A model generated the notes under the pieces. It ran no database searches and was not told where the DNA came from. It saw only the letters and a list, made by a program, of their open reading frames with translations. From Candidatus Roizmanbacteria bacterium RIFCSPLOWO2_01_FULL_41_22 (lineage in GTDB: Bacteria; Patescibacteriota; Microgenomatia; UBA1406; GWC2-37-13), in assembly GCA_001789805.1 (NCBI GenBank), contig MGAR01000001.1, positions 1 through 61,196 of the forward strand: a stretch of 61,196 nucleotides of DNA. The letters are read 5' to 3'. Position numbers and translations under genes: made by a program. Within the stretch, counting starts at the first letter, position 1; each line of letters opens with the position of its first letter. Below, piece by piece: positions 24,406-34,797 of this stretch.

Positions 24406-25506
24406 ATGACCATTGGTTTAGATATTTCGCAGATTACCTATGTGGGAACCGGAGTTGCCAGGTTTACTCAAGGCCTATTTGATTCAATTTTAAAACACGA
24501 CCAAAAAAATAACTGGATCTTCTTTTTTTCCTCCTTTCGCCGAAATTTAGAGCCTTCTATCAAAAAGTGTCTTCTGGTATCCCAACATAAACTGGTCAAG
24601 ATGCCATTTCCCCCCTCTTTACTTTCATTTTTTTGGAACCGCCTGCATATTTTGCCTATCGAAAACTTCACTGGTAAGCTGGACTGGTTTATCAGCTCAG
24701 ACTGGACCGAACCACCTGCCCACTGCAAAAAAGCCACTGTTGTCCATGATCTTGCTTTCATCCGCTATCCCGAAACTGTTACTAAAAAAATCCTGAACGT
24801 CCAAAAAAAACGCCTACATTGGATAAAAGATGAATCACGGGTGATCTTTGCCGACTCTCAAAGCACAAAAAACGATTTAATCAATCTTCTTCAGACGAGC
24901 AAAGATAAAATTACGCTTAATTACCCGGGCGTGGAAGTTATGCATCCTGACCAAACATTAATTAACAGCACCCTTTCCGCTTTTAAGCTTAATAAACCCT
25001 ATATTTTAACTGTTGGTAAAATTGAACCGAGAAAAAATTTATCTTGTTTAATTGAAATTTTTGGAAAATTAAATAGGCAAGATGTTGACTTGGTGATTGT
25101 GGGTGCTGAAGGTTGGGGAAAGGTGCTATCAATCAATAATAAAAATCCTAATGTCAGATTTCTGGGATATGTTGCCGATGAAAAACTGTGTGCTCTTTAT
25201 GCCAAAAGCCTGTTTTTTGTGATGCCTTCTTTGTGGGAAGGTTTTGGCTATCCGGCGGTTGAAGCCATGAAATTAGGGATTCCTGTGGCTTTATCCAATA
25301 CTTCTTCTTTAAAAGAGATCGGCGAAAATGCAGCTGTGTTTTTTGATCCACTGGACTCAAACTCCATAGAGAAAGCCTTGACTAAACTTCTTGAAAATGC
25401 CACCTTAAGAAAAGAAATGAGTCAAAAAGGATTAATCCAGAGCCAAAAATTTTCCTGGGACCGATATTACCAAACATTAATTGCTACACTTATCAACAAT
25501 CAGTAA
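24406..25506 (+). CDS. GT4-family glycosyltransferase (2)
   Basis: 366 aa GT-B enzyme similar to bacterial mannosyltransferases. MTIGLDISQITYVGTGVARFT at the N-terminus, ATVVHDLAFIRYPE, the donor-domain start YILTVGKIEPRKNL, and EX7E within SLWEGFGYPAVEAMKLGIPV. Only 8 nt separate it from the preceding GT4 gene and 9 nt from the next. Genes 2 and 3 are more like each other than like gene 1, suggesting a local duplication. Confidence 0.9.
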   Translation: MTIGLDISQITYVGTGVARFTQGLFDSILKHDQKNNWIFFFSSFRRNLEPSIKKCLLVSQHKLVKMPFPPSLLSFFWNRLHILPIENFTGKLDWFISSDWTEPPAHCKKATVVHDLAFIRYPETVTKKILNVQKKRLHWIKDESRVIFADSQSTKNDLINLLQTSKDKITLNYPGVEVMHPDQTLINSTLSAFKLNKPYILTVGKIEPRKNLSCLIEIFGKLNRQDVDLVIVGAEGWGKVLSINNKNPNVRFLGYVADEKLCALYAKSLFFVMPSLWEGFGYPAVEAMKLGIPVALSNTSSLKEIGENAAVFFDPLDSNSIEKALTKLLENATLRKEMSQKGLIQSQKFSWDRYYQTLIATLINNQ

Positions 25507-25515
25507 AACACACCT

Positions 25516-26637
25516 ATGGTTATTGGAATAGACGGTAACGAGGCCAATGTCGCTCAAAAGGTCGGTGTTTCCATATACGCAGAGCAGCTACTGCGTTATT
25601 TTCAAAAACAAGCTAACCCAAAACTTGGCTTTATCATCTACTTACGGCAAAAGCCGCTTTCCCATATGCCTACGGAAAACACCTTTTATAAATATCGGGT
25701 CATTCCAGGATCTTTCTTATGGTCCCAACTATTTTTACCGCTTGACCTGTTTTTTAGGCGAAAGATCGATATTTTTTTTACACCGGCCCATTATGCACCG
25801 CGATTTTTACCGGTACCGCTTGTGGTGACTATTCACGACCTTTCCTATTTTTATTTCCCCGATGAATTTCTCCGTAATGATTTATATAAACTAATAAACT
25901 GGACAGCTTACTCCGTACGCAAAGCCAGCCAAATAATTGTCGTATCCAAAACTACTAAAAAAGACCTGGCCGAATTTTATCATTTGAATGATGATCACGT
26001 CCGGGTAATCTACAACGGTTTTGATAAACCGATAAACCCACCAGAGCAGTCGCCTGTGCTAAAAAGTTACCATCTGCAAAAAGAGGCGTATGTGCTATTT
26101 GTCGGTACGCTTCAACCAAGAAAAAATCTGACCACGCTGATTGATGCCTTTTCCCGATTTTACGCCTTGTATCCACACTTTAAACTGGTTTTGACCGGTA
26201 AAAAAGGTTGGCTTTATGATAAGATATTCTTCGAAATTCAACATAAGGGTTTAGAAGATCATGTCGTGATCACAGGCTATCTTCCAAACAGCGAGGTGGC
26301 GATTCTTTATCGCAACGCCTTTTGTTTTGTATTCCCCTCGCTTTACGAAGGTTTTGGTATTCCGCTTCTTGAGGCGATGTCTTATGGTTGCCCGGTAATC
26401 TCATCGCACAGTGCCAGTTTACCGGAGGTTGGTGGCGACGCTTGTTTGTATTTTGACCCCAAAGACAGCCAGGATCTTTTGGAAGACTTGATAAGGTTAA
26501 AATCCGAGAGCAGTCTAAAAACCAGTTTGATCAAAAAAGGACACGAGCGCTTAAAGCAATTTTCTTGGGAAAAATGCGCGAAAGAGACTTTGGAAGTTCT
26601 TAGTAATATTCCTTATGATGATAAAGCCCATAGCTGA
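25516..26637 (+). CDS. GT4-family glycosyltransferase (3)
   Basis: 373 aa GT-B enzyme: MVIGIDGNEANVAQKVGVS, VTIHDLSYFYFPDEF, donor domain YVLFVGTLQPRKNLTTLI and EX7E in SLYEGFGIPLLEAMSYGCPVIS. A close relative of the preceding gene, probably adding a successive sugar to the same glycan. The 3' end overlaps the FemAB-like gene by 23 nt. Confidence 0.9.
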   Translation: MVIGIDGNEANVAQKVGVSIYAEQLLRYFQKQANPKLGFIIYLRQKPLSHMPTENTFYKYRVIPGSFLWSQLFLPLDLFFRRKIDIFFTPAHYAPRFLPVPLVVTIHDLSYFYFPDEFLRNDLYKLINWTAYSVRKASQIIVVSKTTKKDLAEFYHLNDDHVRVIYNGFDKPINPPEQSPVLKSYHLQKEAYVLFVGTLQPRKNLTTLIDAFSRFYALYPHFKLVLTGKKGWLYDKIFFEIQHKGLEDHVVITGYLPNSEVAILYRNAFCFVFPSLYEGFGIPLLEAMSYGCPVISSHSASLPEVGGDACLYFDPKDSQDLLEDLIRLKSESSLKTSLIKKGHERLKQFSWEKCAKETLEVLSNIPYDDKAHS

Positions 26638-27598
26638 CGATTTTAATAAAGACGAGTATAATGCCGTTGCCCATCACCCTTTGCAGTCTTGGCAGTGGGG
26701 GGAGGCCAGACAAAAAATGGGATTAACCGTCATGCGTCTTGGTGAATTTGCTCGCGATAGACTAGTTAATGTTTTTCAGTTAACGCTGCATCCTCTGCCT
26801 TTTTCACCTTGGTGTATCGGTTATCTACCCCGCTCAAGTCAACCTTCTCAGCCTGTAATCGACTTTCTGAAAGACTATGGTAAAAAAAACGGTATCATTT
26901 TCTTTAAAATCGAGCCCTATGAAACTAACAGAAATGTCCTAAAAGAGCTACGTCCTTCTCCTCACCCTTTATTTCCGCTCTTTACCCAGATACTTGACCT
27001 GCAAAAAACAGAGGGAGATTTATTTAACAACCTAAAATCAAAAACCCGCTACAACATCCGTCTGGCCCAAAAAAAAGGGGTGACCATAATAGAACAGTCA
27101 AACGACAAGGGATTTGCCATATTTTCCCGTCTTTATTTTGAGACAACAAAACGCCAGAAATATTTTGGCCATTCGCCACACTATCATAAGATTATTTGGG
27201 AAACATTGAGAAATGAGATCGTTCATATCTTAATTGCCTACTTCCAAGGCCAGCCTATCGCCGCTTACGAACTGTTTTATTTCGATCATATTTTGTATTA
27301 TCCATACGGCGGTTCATCGCTGGAGCATCGAAACGTAATGGGAGCCAATCTGCTAATGTGGGAGGCAATTCGCTTGGGCCAAAAACTGGGAGCAAAAAAA
27401 TTTGATCTATGGGGTTCACTGCCTCCTGGCTACGATAACTCGGACAGCTGGTCTGGTTTTACCCGTTTTAAGGAAGGTTACGGCGGGCAGTTTACGAAAT
27501 TAGCTGGTAGTTTTGACTTAATTATTAACCAAAAACTTTATCTGATATATAACCTCTTACATTCTGTTAGACAGATTGTCCTTGGGATAAAAGTTTAA
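26615..27598 (+). CDS. FemAB/FemX-like peptidyltransferase
   Basis: 327 aa. Two GNAT-like halves: N-terminal [16 protein letters not shown] (the family 'QSxxWGxxK' entry) and C-terminal [12 protein letters not shown]...FKEGYGGQF, the Fem signature near the end. [13 protein letters not shown] is the helical region before the second half. Fem enzymes use aminoacyl-tRNA to add amino acids to lipid II side chains in cell-wall bridge formation. The gene ends the glycan operon and its stop overlaps the convergent lon stop by 4 nt. Substrate amino acid unknown. Confidence 0.85.
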   Translation: MMIKPIADDFNKDEYNAVAHHPLQSWQWGEARQKMGLTVMRLGEFARDRLVNVFQLTLHPLPFSPWCIGYLPRSSQPSQPVIDFLKDYGKKNGIIFFKIEPYETNRNVLKELRPSPHPLFPLFTQILDLQKTEGDLFNNLKSKTRYNIRLAQKKGVTIIEQSNDKGFAIFSRLYFETTKRQKYFGHSPHYHKIIWETLRNEIVHILIAYFQGQPIAAYELFYFDHILYYPYGGSSLEHRNVMGANLLMWEAIRLGQKLGAKKFDLWGSLPPGYDNSDSWSGFTRFKEGYGGQFTKLAGSFDLIINQKLYLIYNLLHSVRQIVLGIKV

Positions 27599-30075
27599 TT
27601 AACCCTGTTTTTGCGGGGAATTTTTTCTTCGTTTTGGCGCGATGGTTGCAAAGTAGCATACTCTTTTTGGATATCGGGAAAATGGACTTTTTTTTCGGGA
27701 AAAGCTAAAGCCACTTTCAACACTTCATCGACATTGGCCACAAAGATAAACTTCAAGTCTTTCTGCACTTTTTTGGGGATGTCTTCAAGATCTTTTTTAT
27801 TTTCGATAGGGATAATTACTGATTTGATCTGTGCGCGGTGAGCGGCAATCACTTTTTCCTTCATCCCGCCAATTTCCATCACGCGGCCTCTTAATGTGAT
27901 CTCACCGGTCATTGCCGCCTCTCTTTTGACCGGAATTTTTGTTAAAGCCGAGACCATAGCCGTGGCTATGGCAATTCCGGCTGACGGTCCATCTTTTGGC
28001 ACCGCGCCTTCTGGCACATGAACATGAACGTCAATATGATTAAAAAAATCGCGGCTAAGACCAAATGTTTCCCATCGCGCGCGGATATAGGAAAGAGCCG
28101 CTTGACAAGATTCTTTCATCACTTCACCCAAATGTCCGGTAAGAGTCAAACCTCCCTTGCCGGGCATTACCGCCACCTCAATAAACAGGATATCACCACC
28201 CGCCTGAGTCCAGGCTAAACCGGTAGAAATTCCCACTGTATCTTTTTCTTCAATCATCTGAGCGGAGTATTTATAAGGCCCAAGATATCTACCAATATCA
28301 GTCATGCCAACCGTTTTGCTGATAAACTTATTTTCCACCACCTGTCGGGCAATTTTTCTTAAAATCGTCCCGATCTGCCTTTCTAACTCGCGTACTCCGG
28401 CTTCACGGGTGTAAAGCCTAATGATTTTTTTTAGAGCTTCATCGGTGATCTTGACTTCCTCAGACGTCAGATTATGCATCTCCAACTGCTTTTTGATGAT
28501 GTAATTTTTGCCGATATTAAATTTTTCATCTTCGGTATAACCGGCAAAATGAATCACTTCCAACCGGTCAAGTAAAGCGTCAGGAACCGTATCTAAAATA
28601 TTGGCCGTAGTTATAAAAAAGACATTGGACAAGTCGTATGGCACCTCAAGATAATGGTCAGAAAAAGCATGGTTTTGCTCCGGATCAAGAGCTTCAAGCA
28701 GGGCTGATGACGGATCACCGCGAAAATCCCGGCCCATTTTGTCGATCTCATCAAGCATAAATACCGGATTTTTTGATCCAGCCTGTTTGACGCCCTGGAT
28801 GATTCGTCCGGGCAAAGCGCCGACATAAGTGCGTCTGTGCCCTCTAATTTCCGCTTCATCCCTGATTCCGCCAAGGGAAACTTTGATAAATTTACGATTA
28901 AGAGCCCGGGCAATCGACCTGCCCAGTGACGTCTTTCCCACTCCCGGCGGCCCAACAAAACAAAGAATAGTCGGTTGACGTTCTTTTTTAAATTCAGATT
29001 TTTCCTGATTTGCTTTTTGGGCTTTTTGATCCTTGATTTTTTTTAGTTCCATCACCGCCAGAAACTCCAAAATTCTTTCTTTGATTTTTTTTAAGCCGTA
29101 ATGATCCTCGTTTAAGATCTTTTCTGCAGAAGCGATGTTGATATTACCGCTGTCTGGAATATTCCAAGGTATCTCAACGAGCCAATCTAAATAAGTACGA
29201 ATATAAGAAGATTCCGGATTATACTGCGACATCTGGACCAGGCGCTTCAGCTCCTTAACGGCTTTATCCTGCACTTCTTTAGGCATATTAGCTTTTTTAA
29301 TTTTTTCCTTAAAATCATGAATTTCGCGTTCTTCGCCTTTACCCCCTAACTCTTCTTCAATGGTTTTCATTTTCTCTCTCAAGAACGTCTCTTTCATGTT
29401 TCGCTCAAATTTTTGCTGCGTTTTGTCGGAGATGTTGTGTTCGATTTCTAAAACTTTAATTTCTTTGTTTATAAAATTCACCTCTTTGGCCAGGCGTTTT
29501 TTCAGATCGTTTTCTTCAAGAAGTTCTTGTCGCTCTTCAGTCTTGATATCAAGCACCATTGCCACCTGATTGGAAAAATTAAGAGGAGTGGAGATATTCA
29601 AAATATTCATTAAGAAAACAAAGTCAATGGTTTTACCCAGGTTAATAGCTTTTTTAATTTGGTTGGAGATATATTTTACCAAAGCCAAAGTCTCCTCATC
29701 CTCGTAACTTTTATCTTTTATTGTCTCAACTCGCCCGATAAAAAAAGGTTCTTTCTTTACTAAACTGACTATCTTGACCTTCTCAATTCCCTTAACCAAC
29801 GCATTGATCTGGCCTTTTTCTCCAGATACTGTTTTATCAATCTCTGCCACCACTCCAACGCTATATAAGTCTTCGTATTTGGGATCATCTTGATTGAGAT
29901 TTTTTTGCATCACTAAGACAATCTTTTTGTTAGTATGCAACGCTTCATTTAGGGCATCGACACTTTTTGGCCGCCCAAAGACTAAAACATTTTCCGTATT
30001 GGGAAACACAATGCCGTCTCGGACTGCTACAATAGGATAAGTTTGGTTATTAGGAGGATTCATTAGAAAGGTCAT
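27595..30075 (-). CDS. lon: ATP-dependent protease Lon
   Basis: Cytoplasmic AAA+ serine protease of misfolded and regulatory proteins. 826 aa from the ATG at 30075. Contains the N-terminal LON substrate domain ([15 protein letters not shown]), a coiled segment, Walker [10 protein letters not shown], Walker B region [10 protein letters not shown], and the protease domain with catalytic Ser in [15 protein letters not shown] and Lys in [19 protein letters not shown] use 30075 because the -10 box ends 7 nt before it; an upstream frame to 30111 overlaps the -35. Intact, family-typical length. Control probably involves the CIRCE-like repeat. Confidence 0.95.
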   Translation of the reverse strand: MTFLMNPPNNQTYPIVAVRDGIVFPNTENVLVFGRPKSVDALNEALHTNKKIVLVMQKNLNQDDPKYEDLYSVGVVAEIDKTVSGEKGQINALVKGIEKVKIVSLVKKEPFFIGRVETIKDKSYEDEETLALVKYISNQIKKAINLGKTIDFVFLMNILNISTPLNFSNQVAMVLDIKTEERQELLEENDLKKRLAKEVNFINKEIKVLEIEHNISDKTQQKFERNMKETFLREKMKTIEEELGGKGEEREIHDFKEKIKKANMPKEVQDKAVKELKRLVQMSQYNPESSYIRTYLDWLVEIPWNIPDSGNINIASAEKILNEDHYGLKKIKERILEFLAVMELKKIKDQKAQKANQEKSEFKKERQPTILCFVGPPGVGKTSLGRSIARALNRKFIKVSLGGIRDEAEIRGHRRTYVGALPGRIIQGVKQAGSKNPVFMLDEIDKMGRDFRGDPSSALLEALDPEQNHAFSDHYLEVPYDLSNVFFITTANILDTVPDALLDRLEVIHFAGYTEDEKFNIGKNYIIKKQLEMHNLTSEEVKITDEALKKIIRLYTREAGVRELERQIGTILRKIARQVVENKFISKTVGMTDIGRYLGPYKYSAQMIEEKDTVGISTGLAWTQAGGDILFIEVAVMPGKGGLTLTGHLGEVMKESCQAALSYIRARWETFGLSRDFFNHIDVHVHVPEGAVPKDGPSAGIAIATAMVSALTKIPVKREAAMTGEITLRGRVMEIGGMKEKVIAAHRAQIKSVIIPIENKKDLEDIPKKVQKDLKFIFVANVDEVLKVALAFPEKKVHFPDIQKEYATLQPSRQNEEKIPRKNRVN

Positions 30076-30106
30076 ATTTAGCAGTATAAATAATCGTTTG
30101 CTAAAT
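30076..30106 (-). promoter_or_regulatory. CIRCE-like inverted repeat across the lon promoter
   Basis: Minus strand ATTTAGCA (30106-30099), 15 nt, TGCTAAAT (30083-30076). TTAGCA-N15-TGCTAA is exactly the outer geometry of the HrcA operator CIRCE (TTAGCACTC-N9-GAGTGCTAA); the inner CTC/GAG triplets are not conserved. It spans the promoter spacer, -10 box and start site, where a repressor would block RNA polymerase. Confidence 0.6.
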
Positions 30107-30111
30107 GTCAA
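30083..30111 (-). promoter_or_regulatory. lon promoter (TTGACA-N17-TATACT), leaderless
   Basis: Consensus TTGACA at 30111-30106, 17-nt spacer, TATACT at 30088-30083; the ATG at 30075 follows 7 nt later. The strongest sigma70-type match I found in the window. Confidence 0.8.
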
Positions 30112-30152
30112 GCAAAAATCAGCAAAAATCGGTAAAAAAACAGTAAGAATGA

Positions 30153-31007
30153 TTAAATAAATTCGTTTATCAGTGGGTCAAATGCTGTATATCTTGTCCT
30201 ATCAACCAAAGGCATATTGCCAACCAGTTGGGGCAGTTGCTCATGAAAAGTCGGTTTTTCCGCCTGATATAAAACACCCAGCGGAAACTTTTCTTCATTT
30301 ACTTCCAGCGCTTTGTTCATCGCTTCTTTTAGGTTGGACTTATCGTATTCACCGGGCAGTTTGTAGACATGTTTTAGATAATATTGGTACGTATTGATTT
30401 TATTAAAAGTTACGCAGGGCTGAAGTAGATTTATAAGAGAAAATCCGCGATGCTGCAGACCTTTTTTTACCGTGTCAATGACATTATTCAGGTCACCGGC
30501 AAAAGCCTGGGCAACAAAGGTCGCGCCCTGACTGACGGCCAAAGCCAGAGGGTTAAGCGGCACTTCAATAATTCCAAGCGGTGTGGATTTGGACTTATAG
30601 CCCTTTTTAGCAGTCGGGGCGACCTGACCGGTAGTTAAGCCGTAGACCATGTTGTCATGCACAATTACCGTTACATCATGATTACCACGACAAGCATGAA
30701 GAAAATGATTACCTCCCTCGCCATATATTCCGCCGTCTCCACCAATGACGATTGTTTTGACGTTATGATTACCAATCTTCATTCCGATAGCCGAAGGAAC
30801 AGCTCGGCCATGCAAAGTATGCATCGCATAACCACTGAGAAAGTCATTCATGTTGCCGGAACAACCGATATCAAAGGTAATAAAGACCTTGGAAGGATCA
30901 TACCCAAGTTGCGTCAGGGCGGTCTTAATGCCAATACGGATTGACCAGTCACCACAGCCCGGACACCAGGTGGGCGTATAGGCATCAAAACTTAGAGAAT
31001 CTATCAT
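30153..31007 (-). CDS. 2-oxoacid:ferredoxin oxidoreductase, beta subunit
   Basis: TPP- and [4Fe-4S]-containing subunit that decarboxylates 2-oxoacids and passes electrons to ferredoxin. 284 aa: cluster cysteines in TWCPGCGDW (about 14-20), DIGCSGN and [12 protein letters not shown]/Mg site [15 protein letters not shown] with [10 protein letters not shown]. The alpha/gamma gene lies 63 nt upstream on the same strand, and a ferredoxin precedes that. Substrate (pyruvate or 2-oxoglutarate) cannot be fixed from sequence. Confidence 0.9.
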   Translation of the reverse strand: MIDSLSFDAYTPTWCPGCGDWSIRIGIKTALTQLGYDPSKVFITFDIGCSGNMNDFLSGYAMHTLHGRAVPSAIGMKIGNHNVKTIVIGGDGGIYGEGGNHFLHACRGNHDVTVIVHDNMVYGLTTGQVAPTAKKGYKSKSTPLGIIEVPLNPLALAVSQGATFVAQAFAGDLNNVIDTVKKGLQHRGFSLINLLQPCVTFNKINTYQYYLKHVYKLPGEYDKSNLKEAMNKALEVNEEKFPLGVLYQAEKPTFHEQLPQLVGNMPLVDRTRYTAFDPLINEFI

Positions 31008-31070
31008 GTTGAAAATGGAAACAAAAATTTTAATTAATCCTGGTCTGAGTCATAGACCATTTTGCCACTA

Positions 31071-32792
31071 TTACTTCTGGGATATCAGATACTGAGCAAT
31101 TTCTTCCGGCCAAAAAGGCCGGCCGTCGTATTTCAATATTTTTTCTTTAATATCAATACCTGTTTGCATTCTTAGTAACTGTCCAAACTGGGCTTGAGAA
31201 TTATTCTCTATTAAAACGTAACGGCGACTGCTGTTAAAAAGAGCGCTTACCTGCGAAACGTCCATGGGAAACAGGTGGGTAAAATGGATAAATGCTGTCG
31301 CCAAACCCTGATCAGATAAAATTTTTTGAGCTTCAACAATAACGCCCTTATTGCCTCCCCAAGAAACAAAAACCGCCTTGGCTTGCGCCATATCTCCATA
31401 AACTGCCGGTGCGTGAAAATGATTTTTCAGATAAGTTACTGTCTTTTGACTTCGCTTTTTCACTTGCGCTACCCTTGCTGCCGCATCTTCTGTTGTATGA
31501 CCATCTTCCAGATGTTCATAGGAATTGGCTTGGTAAAATACTCCTTTTTGTCCGGGAATCAGTTGGGGCGAGATACCGTCTGGTGTAAGTTGATATCTTA
31601 AATAGGGCAAACTGTCAGCCCGTTTAATTATTTTTCCATAGTCAGGTTTATATTTGGAGATAAATGTTTGCACTGCTGATTTTTCCAGGCTGAGATGCGA
31701 CTCAGCAAGCGACTTGTCGGTAATCACAATAACCGGCGTCTGATAGATATCTGCCAAGTCAAAGGCTTTTGTGGTGAGTATCACCGTTTCTTCCACATCG
31801 CCGGGAGCAAGGATAATTTTTGGAAACTCTCCATGACCGGCAAATACGGCAAAAAGCAGGTCGCCCTGCTCTGTCCAAGTGGGCATACCGGTAGCCGGTC
31901 CCGGACGCTGGGCAAGATAAACCACGAGCGGAATTTCGGCTATACCCGCAAACGAAAGCGCCTCAGTCATCAGAGCAAAACCACCGCCCGAAGTGCCAAC
32001 GGCCGATCTGACTCCGGTAAATGCTGTCCCAAGCGCCGTATTCACAGCTGCCAGTTCATCTTCGGAGTGGCGCACCACCATGCCCGTTTGGCTTTGCCAG
32101 CTCGCTAAAGTGGTCAAAACCGTAGAAGAAGGAGTCATTGGGTAAGCCGCATAAAAACGGCAGTCAGCTATTGCCGCTCCCAGTGAAAAGGCATCATTGC
32201 CTACCATCACCAACTTTTGAGAAGCTTCTCTTTTAATCAATAACGGTTTTATCTGATTTGGGAATGCTTTTTGAACATAGTCAAAGCCGACTTTGGCTAA
32301 TTTTTCATTAAAGTTGATTACTTCTTGTCCTTTTTTACCAAACTGTTGGTTTATCAGGTCGTAGAAAAACTGTAGTTCCCCTCCAAGTAAGGCCAGACTT
32401 GCGCCAAGCGCAATAGTATTGACCATAAGTTGTTGCACTTGCCACTCTTTTTTGAATTTTTTAAAGGGAACCGGAATCTTCTGATAATTGCCTTCCGGCT
32501 CAAACTCCTCAGGATCATACACAACTAAGCTGGCAGGTGTCAGGCGATGTTTATCCAGATCGAAAGTGGCTTTATTAAGACAAACTAAACAATCTATCGC
32601 CCACCTGCCGGCGCTTATTTTCTGATCAGACACCACCACTTCATAGGTGTTATGCCCACCACGGATCAGGGAGGGGTATTCGTTATAGTCATAAATTTGA
32701 TAACCCAGGCGGGTGGCGATTTTGGAAAATGAAAGACCAATCGTCATAATGCCAAAACCCGCTTCACCACCTATTTTCCAGGAAAATTTCAT
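31071..32792 (-). CDS. 2-oxoacid:ferredoxin oxidoreductase, fused gamma-alpha subunit
   Basis: 573 aa: an N-terminal gamma domain (about 1-185, SWKIGGEAGFGIMTIG, PSLIRGGHN) fused to the alpha (pyrimidine-binding) domain (about 195-570, YAAYPMTPSSTVLTTLA, HSEDELAAVNTALGTA, TSGGGFALMTEALSFAG). This gamma-alpha fusion is the KorA-type arrangement. Together with the beta subunit it makes acyl-CoA and reduced ferredoxin. The ATG at 32792 is 7 nt after TAGAAT. Confidence 0.9.
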   Translation of the reverse strand: MKFSWKIGGEAGFGIMTIGLSFSKIATRLGYQIYDYNEYPSLIRGGHNTYEVVVSDQKISAGRWAIDCLVCLNKATFDLDKHRLTPASLVVYDPEEFEPEGNYQKIPVPFKKFKKEWQVQQLMVNTIALGASLALLGGELQFFYDLINQQFGKKGQEVINFNEKLAKVGFDYVQKAFPNQIKPLLIKREASQKLVMVGNDAFSLGAAIADCRFYAAYPMTPSSTVLTTLASWQSQTGMVVRHSEDELAAVNTALGTAFTGVRSAVGTSGGGFALMTEALSFAGIAEIPLVVYLAQRPGPATGMPTWTEQGDLLFAVFAGHGEFPKIILAPGDVEETVILTTKAFDLADIYQTPVIVITDKSLAESHLSLEKSAVQTFISKYKPDYGKIIKRADSLPYLRYQLTPDGISPQLIPGQKGVFYQANSYEHLEDGHTTEDAAARVAQVKKRSQKTVTYLKNHFHAPAVYGDMAQAKAVFVSWGGNKGVIVEAQKILSDQGLATAFIHFTHLFPMDVSQVSALFNSSRRYVLIENNSQAQFGQLLRMQTGIDIKEKILKYDGRPFWPEEIAQYLISQK

Positions 32793-32799
32793 ATAGATT

Positions 32800-32805
32800 A
32801 TTCTA
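32800..32805 (-). promoter_or_regulatory. -10 box of the 2-oxoacid oxidoreductase operon
   Basis: Minus strand TAGAAT (32805-32800), 7 nt before the ATG at 32792, the same close spacing as at rpsO, rarA and lon. Confidence 0.55.
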
Positions 32806-32851
32806 CTTTAATATTCTTTTCTAATTATCTTTTCGCTTTGGCCGAAGAGCT

Positions 32852-33127
32852 CTACTTAGGAAAAATCCTGTTACCTTGATCGTCTTCAATAATTATTGCG
32901 GCTGTCGGACAACCGCGCGCTGCATCAATAATTACCTCATCAGTGTCTTTATCAATGGTATTTAAAATAATGGCCTTGGCCTCGGAATCCAAGACAAACG
33001 TATTGGGGGCAATGGCAATGCAGGTTGCTGCACCAATGCATAAATCTCTCTCCACGATTACTTTTAATTTACGAACCATCACTGGCCCCGAAGGATGTTG
33101 AGTATCTTTCAGCGGTTGATCAGACAT
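32852..33127 (-). CDS. Small ferredoxin with three cluster cysteines
   Basis: 91 aa from the ATG at 33127 (MSDQPLKD); an in-frame TTG at 33142 gives five more residues and is less likely. VERDLCIGAATCIAIAP and ARGCPTAAI resemble monocluster ferredoxins of the C-I-G-D-x-x-C type, but the fourth ligand position (Asp in Pyrococcus ferredoxin, Cys elsewhere) is Ala. Only three cysteines remain, so a [3Fe-4S] cluster is predicted. It lies just upstream of the ferredoxin-dependent oxidoreductase, a natural redox partner, and downstream of sufU. Confidence 0.8.
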   Translation of the reverse strand: MSDQPLKDTQHPSGPVMVRKLKVIVERDLCIGAATCIAIAPNTFVLDSEAKAIILNTIDKDTDEVIIDAARGCPTAAIIIEDDQGNRIFPK

Positions 33128-33175
33128 ATTAAATAAACTCAAATCTCAAAACTTTGAATTTTGAAAAAATTATAA

Positions 33176-33535
33176 CTAATCACTTACCACTTTTTTCAAT
33201 CCCTCCCAAGCCAAGAGCGCACATTTTACTCTGTTTGGCGATAGATTAATCCCCAGTAATTTTAATATAAGGTTTTTGTCGAGGTTTTGCAATTTTTCCT
33301 TCGATTTCCCCAGAGCATGCTCCGTAGTCAACGAGGCAGCAGCAATTGAGATAGCGCAACCTTCTCCTTGAAAAGCGATTTTTTTTACTACTCCCTTTTC
33401 TTCTTTTACGGTAAATTCTAGCTTATCGCCACATAAAGGATTGGCGACCGCCACCTGTCGACTGGGTTTTTTTAAAATTCCAAAATTACGCGGACTCCGA
33501 TAATGATCCAAAATAATTTCCTGATAAATAGTCAT
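33176..33535 (-). CDS. sufU: Fe-S assembly scaffold/sulfur transfer protein SufU
   Basis: 119 aa NifU-N/IscU-type protein. Metal/thiol residues: NPLCGDKLEF (Cys and Asp), GEGCAISIAAASLTTEHALG and VKCALLAWEGL, the three-Cys-one-Asp set. It accepts persulfide sulfur from SufS, whose gene overlaps its start by 4 nt. Slightly shorter than B. subtilis SufU, with a reduced middle insert. Confidence 0.9.
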   Translation of the reverse strand: MTIYQEIILDHYRSPRNFGILKKPSRQVAVANPLCGDKLEFTVKEEKGVVKKIAFQGEGCAISIAAASLTTEHALGKSKEKLQNLDKNLILKLLGINLSPNRVKCALLAWEGLKKVVSD

Positions 33536-34785
33536 TTTGTTAGTGTTTTTTCCGCTTTTTTTAATCCGGTGATTAACTTCTCAATATCCGCGTCGTTATT
33601 ATAAATATAAAAGCTGGCTCTAGCTGATGCTGAAAATTTTAGGTAAGTGTGTAACGGCATGGCGCAATGGTGACCGGCGCGGATTGCTATATGGCTTTCA
33701 TCCAAAATCTGTGCTATATCATGCGGGTGAAAATCGGCCAACCGGAAAGCCATCACTCCGGCTCTATCTTGACTTTTTTGTGGACCCAAAACAGTAATAT
33801 TATCGCCAAATTCTTCTTGTAACCTTTTTAGCGCATCAGCTAATAGTTTTTGTTCACGCTTATGGATTTTATGCATGCCAATTTTTTGCAGATAGCGGAT
33901 GGCTTCTTTCAAGCCAATGACACCAGCAATATGCGGCGTTCCTGCCTCAAATTTCCAAGGGGCGTCTTGATAAATTGTATTCTCAATTGCCACCTCTTTG
34001 ATCATGTCCCCTCCGTATTGATAAGGCGGCATTTTCTCAAATAATTCTTGTTTTCCCCATAATATGCCGATGCCTGTTGGCCCGAGCATTTTGTGTCCGG
34101 AAAAAACCAGAAAATCCGCGCCTAAGTCCTGCACGTCAACCGGCATATGCGGTACAGCCTGGGCTCCGTCTACCACCACGATGATCTTAGGGTTGATTTT
34201 TTTAGCTTGGGCAATAATCTCTTTTATTGGGTTAATTGTCCCCAGGACATTGGACACATAAGTTATTGCCAGTATTTTAGTTTTATTATTAACTATTTTT
34301 GAAATATGGTTTGTGTATTTGATATTATCCAACTCTAAATCCAGATATCCCTCCGGCGTCACACCAATAATTTTTAGTTTAGCCTGGGCTTTTTTGGCAA
34401 GTTGCTGCCAGGGAACGAAGTTGGAGTGGTGCTCCATAATCGTAATAACAATCTCATCACCTGCTCCAACAATTGAGCTACCCAAAGATGTGGCGACCAG
34501 ATTTAACCCTTCAGTGGCACTTCTGGTGTAAACGATCTCCTTCTCGCTTTCTGCGTTGATAAACGAAGTCACCACCTGCCGCGTTTCCTCATATTCTTGA
34601 GTTGCCTTTTCGGAAATTTGATAGATGCCGCGGTGAATATTGGCGCTGTACTCCTGATAATATTCTTGAATTTTATTCACAACAGATAACGGTTTCAAGC
34701 TGGTAGCCGCCGAATCCAGATAAGTCAGATTGGGATGGCGAGCAAATATGGGAAAATCTTTTTTTATAGTGGCAATTTTATCCAT
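33532..34785 (-). CDS. sufS: Cysteine desulfurase SufS
   Basis: PLP enzyme releasing sulfur from cysteine as a persulfide. 417 aa: YLDSAATSLKP at the N-terminus, IMEHHSNFVPWQ, VDGAQAVPHMPVD (PLP-stacking region), PLP lysine in FSGHKMLGPTGIG, and the persulfide cysteine in IRAGHHCAMPLH. Full length. Coupled to sufU (4-nt overlap) and downstream of sufD by 12 nt. Confidence 0.95.
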   Translation of the reverse strand: MDKIATIKKDFPIFARHPNLTYLDSAATSLKPLSVVNKIQEYYQEYSANIHRGIYQISEKATQEYEETRQVVTSFINAESEKEIVYTRSATEGLNLVATSLGSSIVGAGDEIVITIMEHHSNFVPWQQLAKKAQAKLKIIGVTPEGYLDLELDNIKYTNHISKIVNNKTKILAITYVSNVLGTINPIKEIIAQAKKINPKIIVVVDGAQAVPHMPVDVQDLGADFLVFSGHKMLGPTGIGILWGKQELFEKMPPYQYGGDMIKEVAIENTIYQDAPWKFEAGTPHIAGVIGLKEAIRYLQKIGMHKIHKREQKLLADALKRLQEEFGDNITVLGPQKSQDRAGVMAFRLADFHPHDIAQILDESHIAIRAGHHCAMPLHTYLKFSASARASFYIYNNDADIEKLITGLKKAEKTLTK

Positions 34786-34797
34786 AAATCGTACTAA

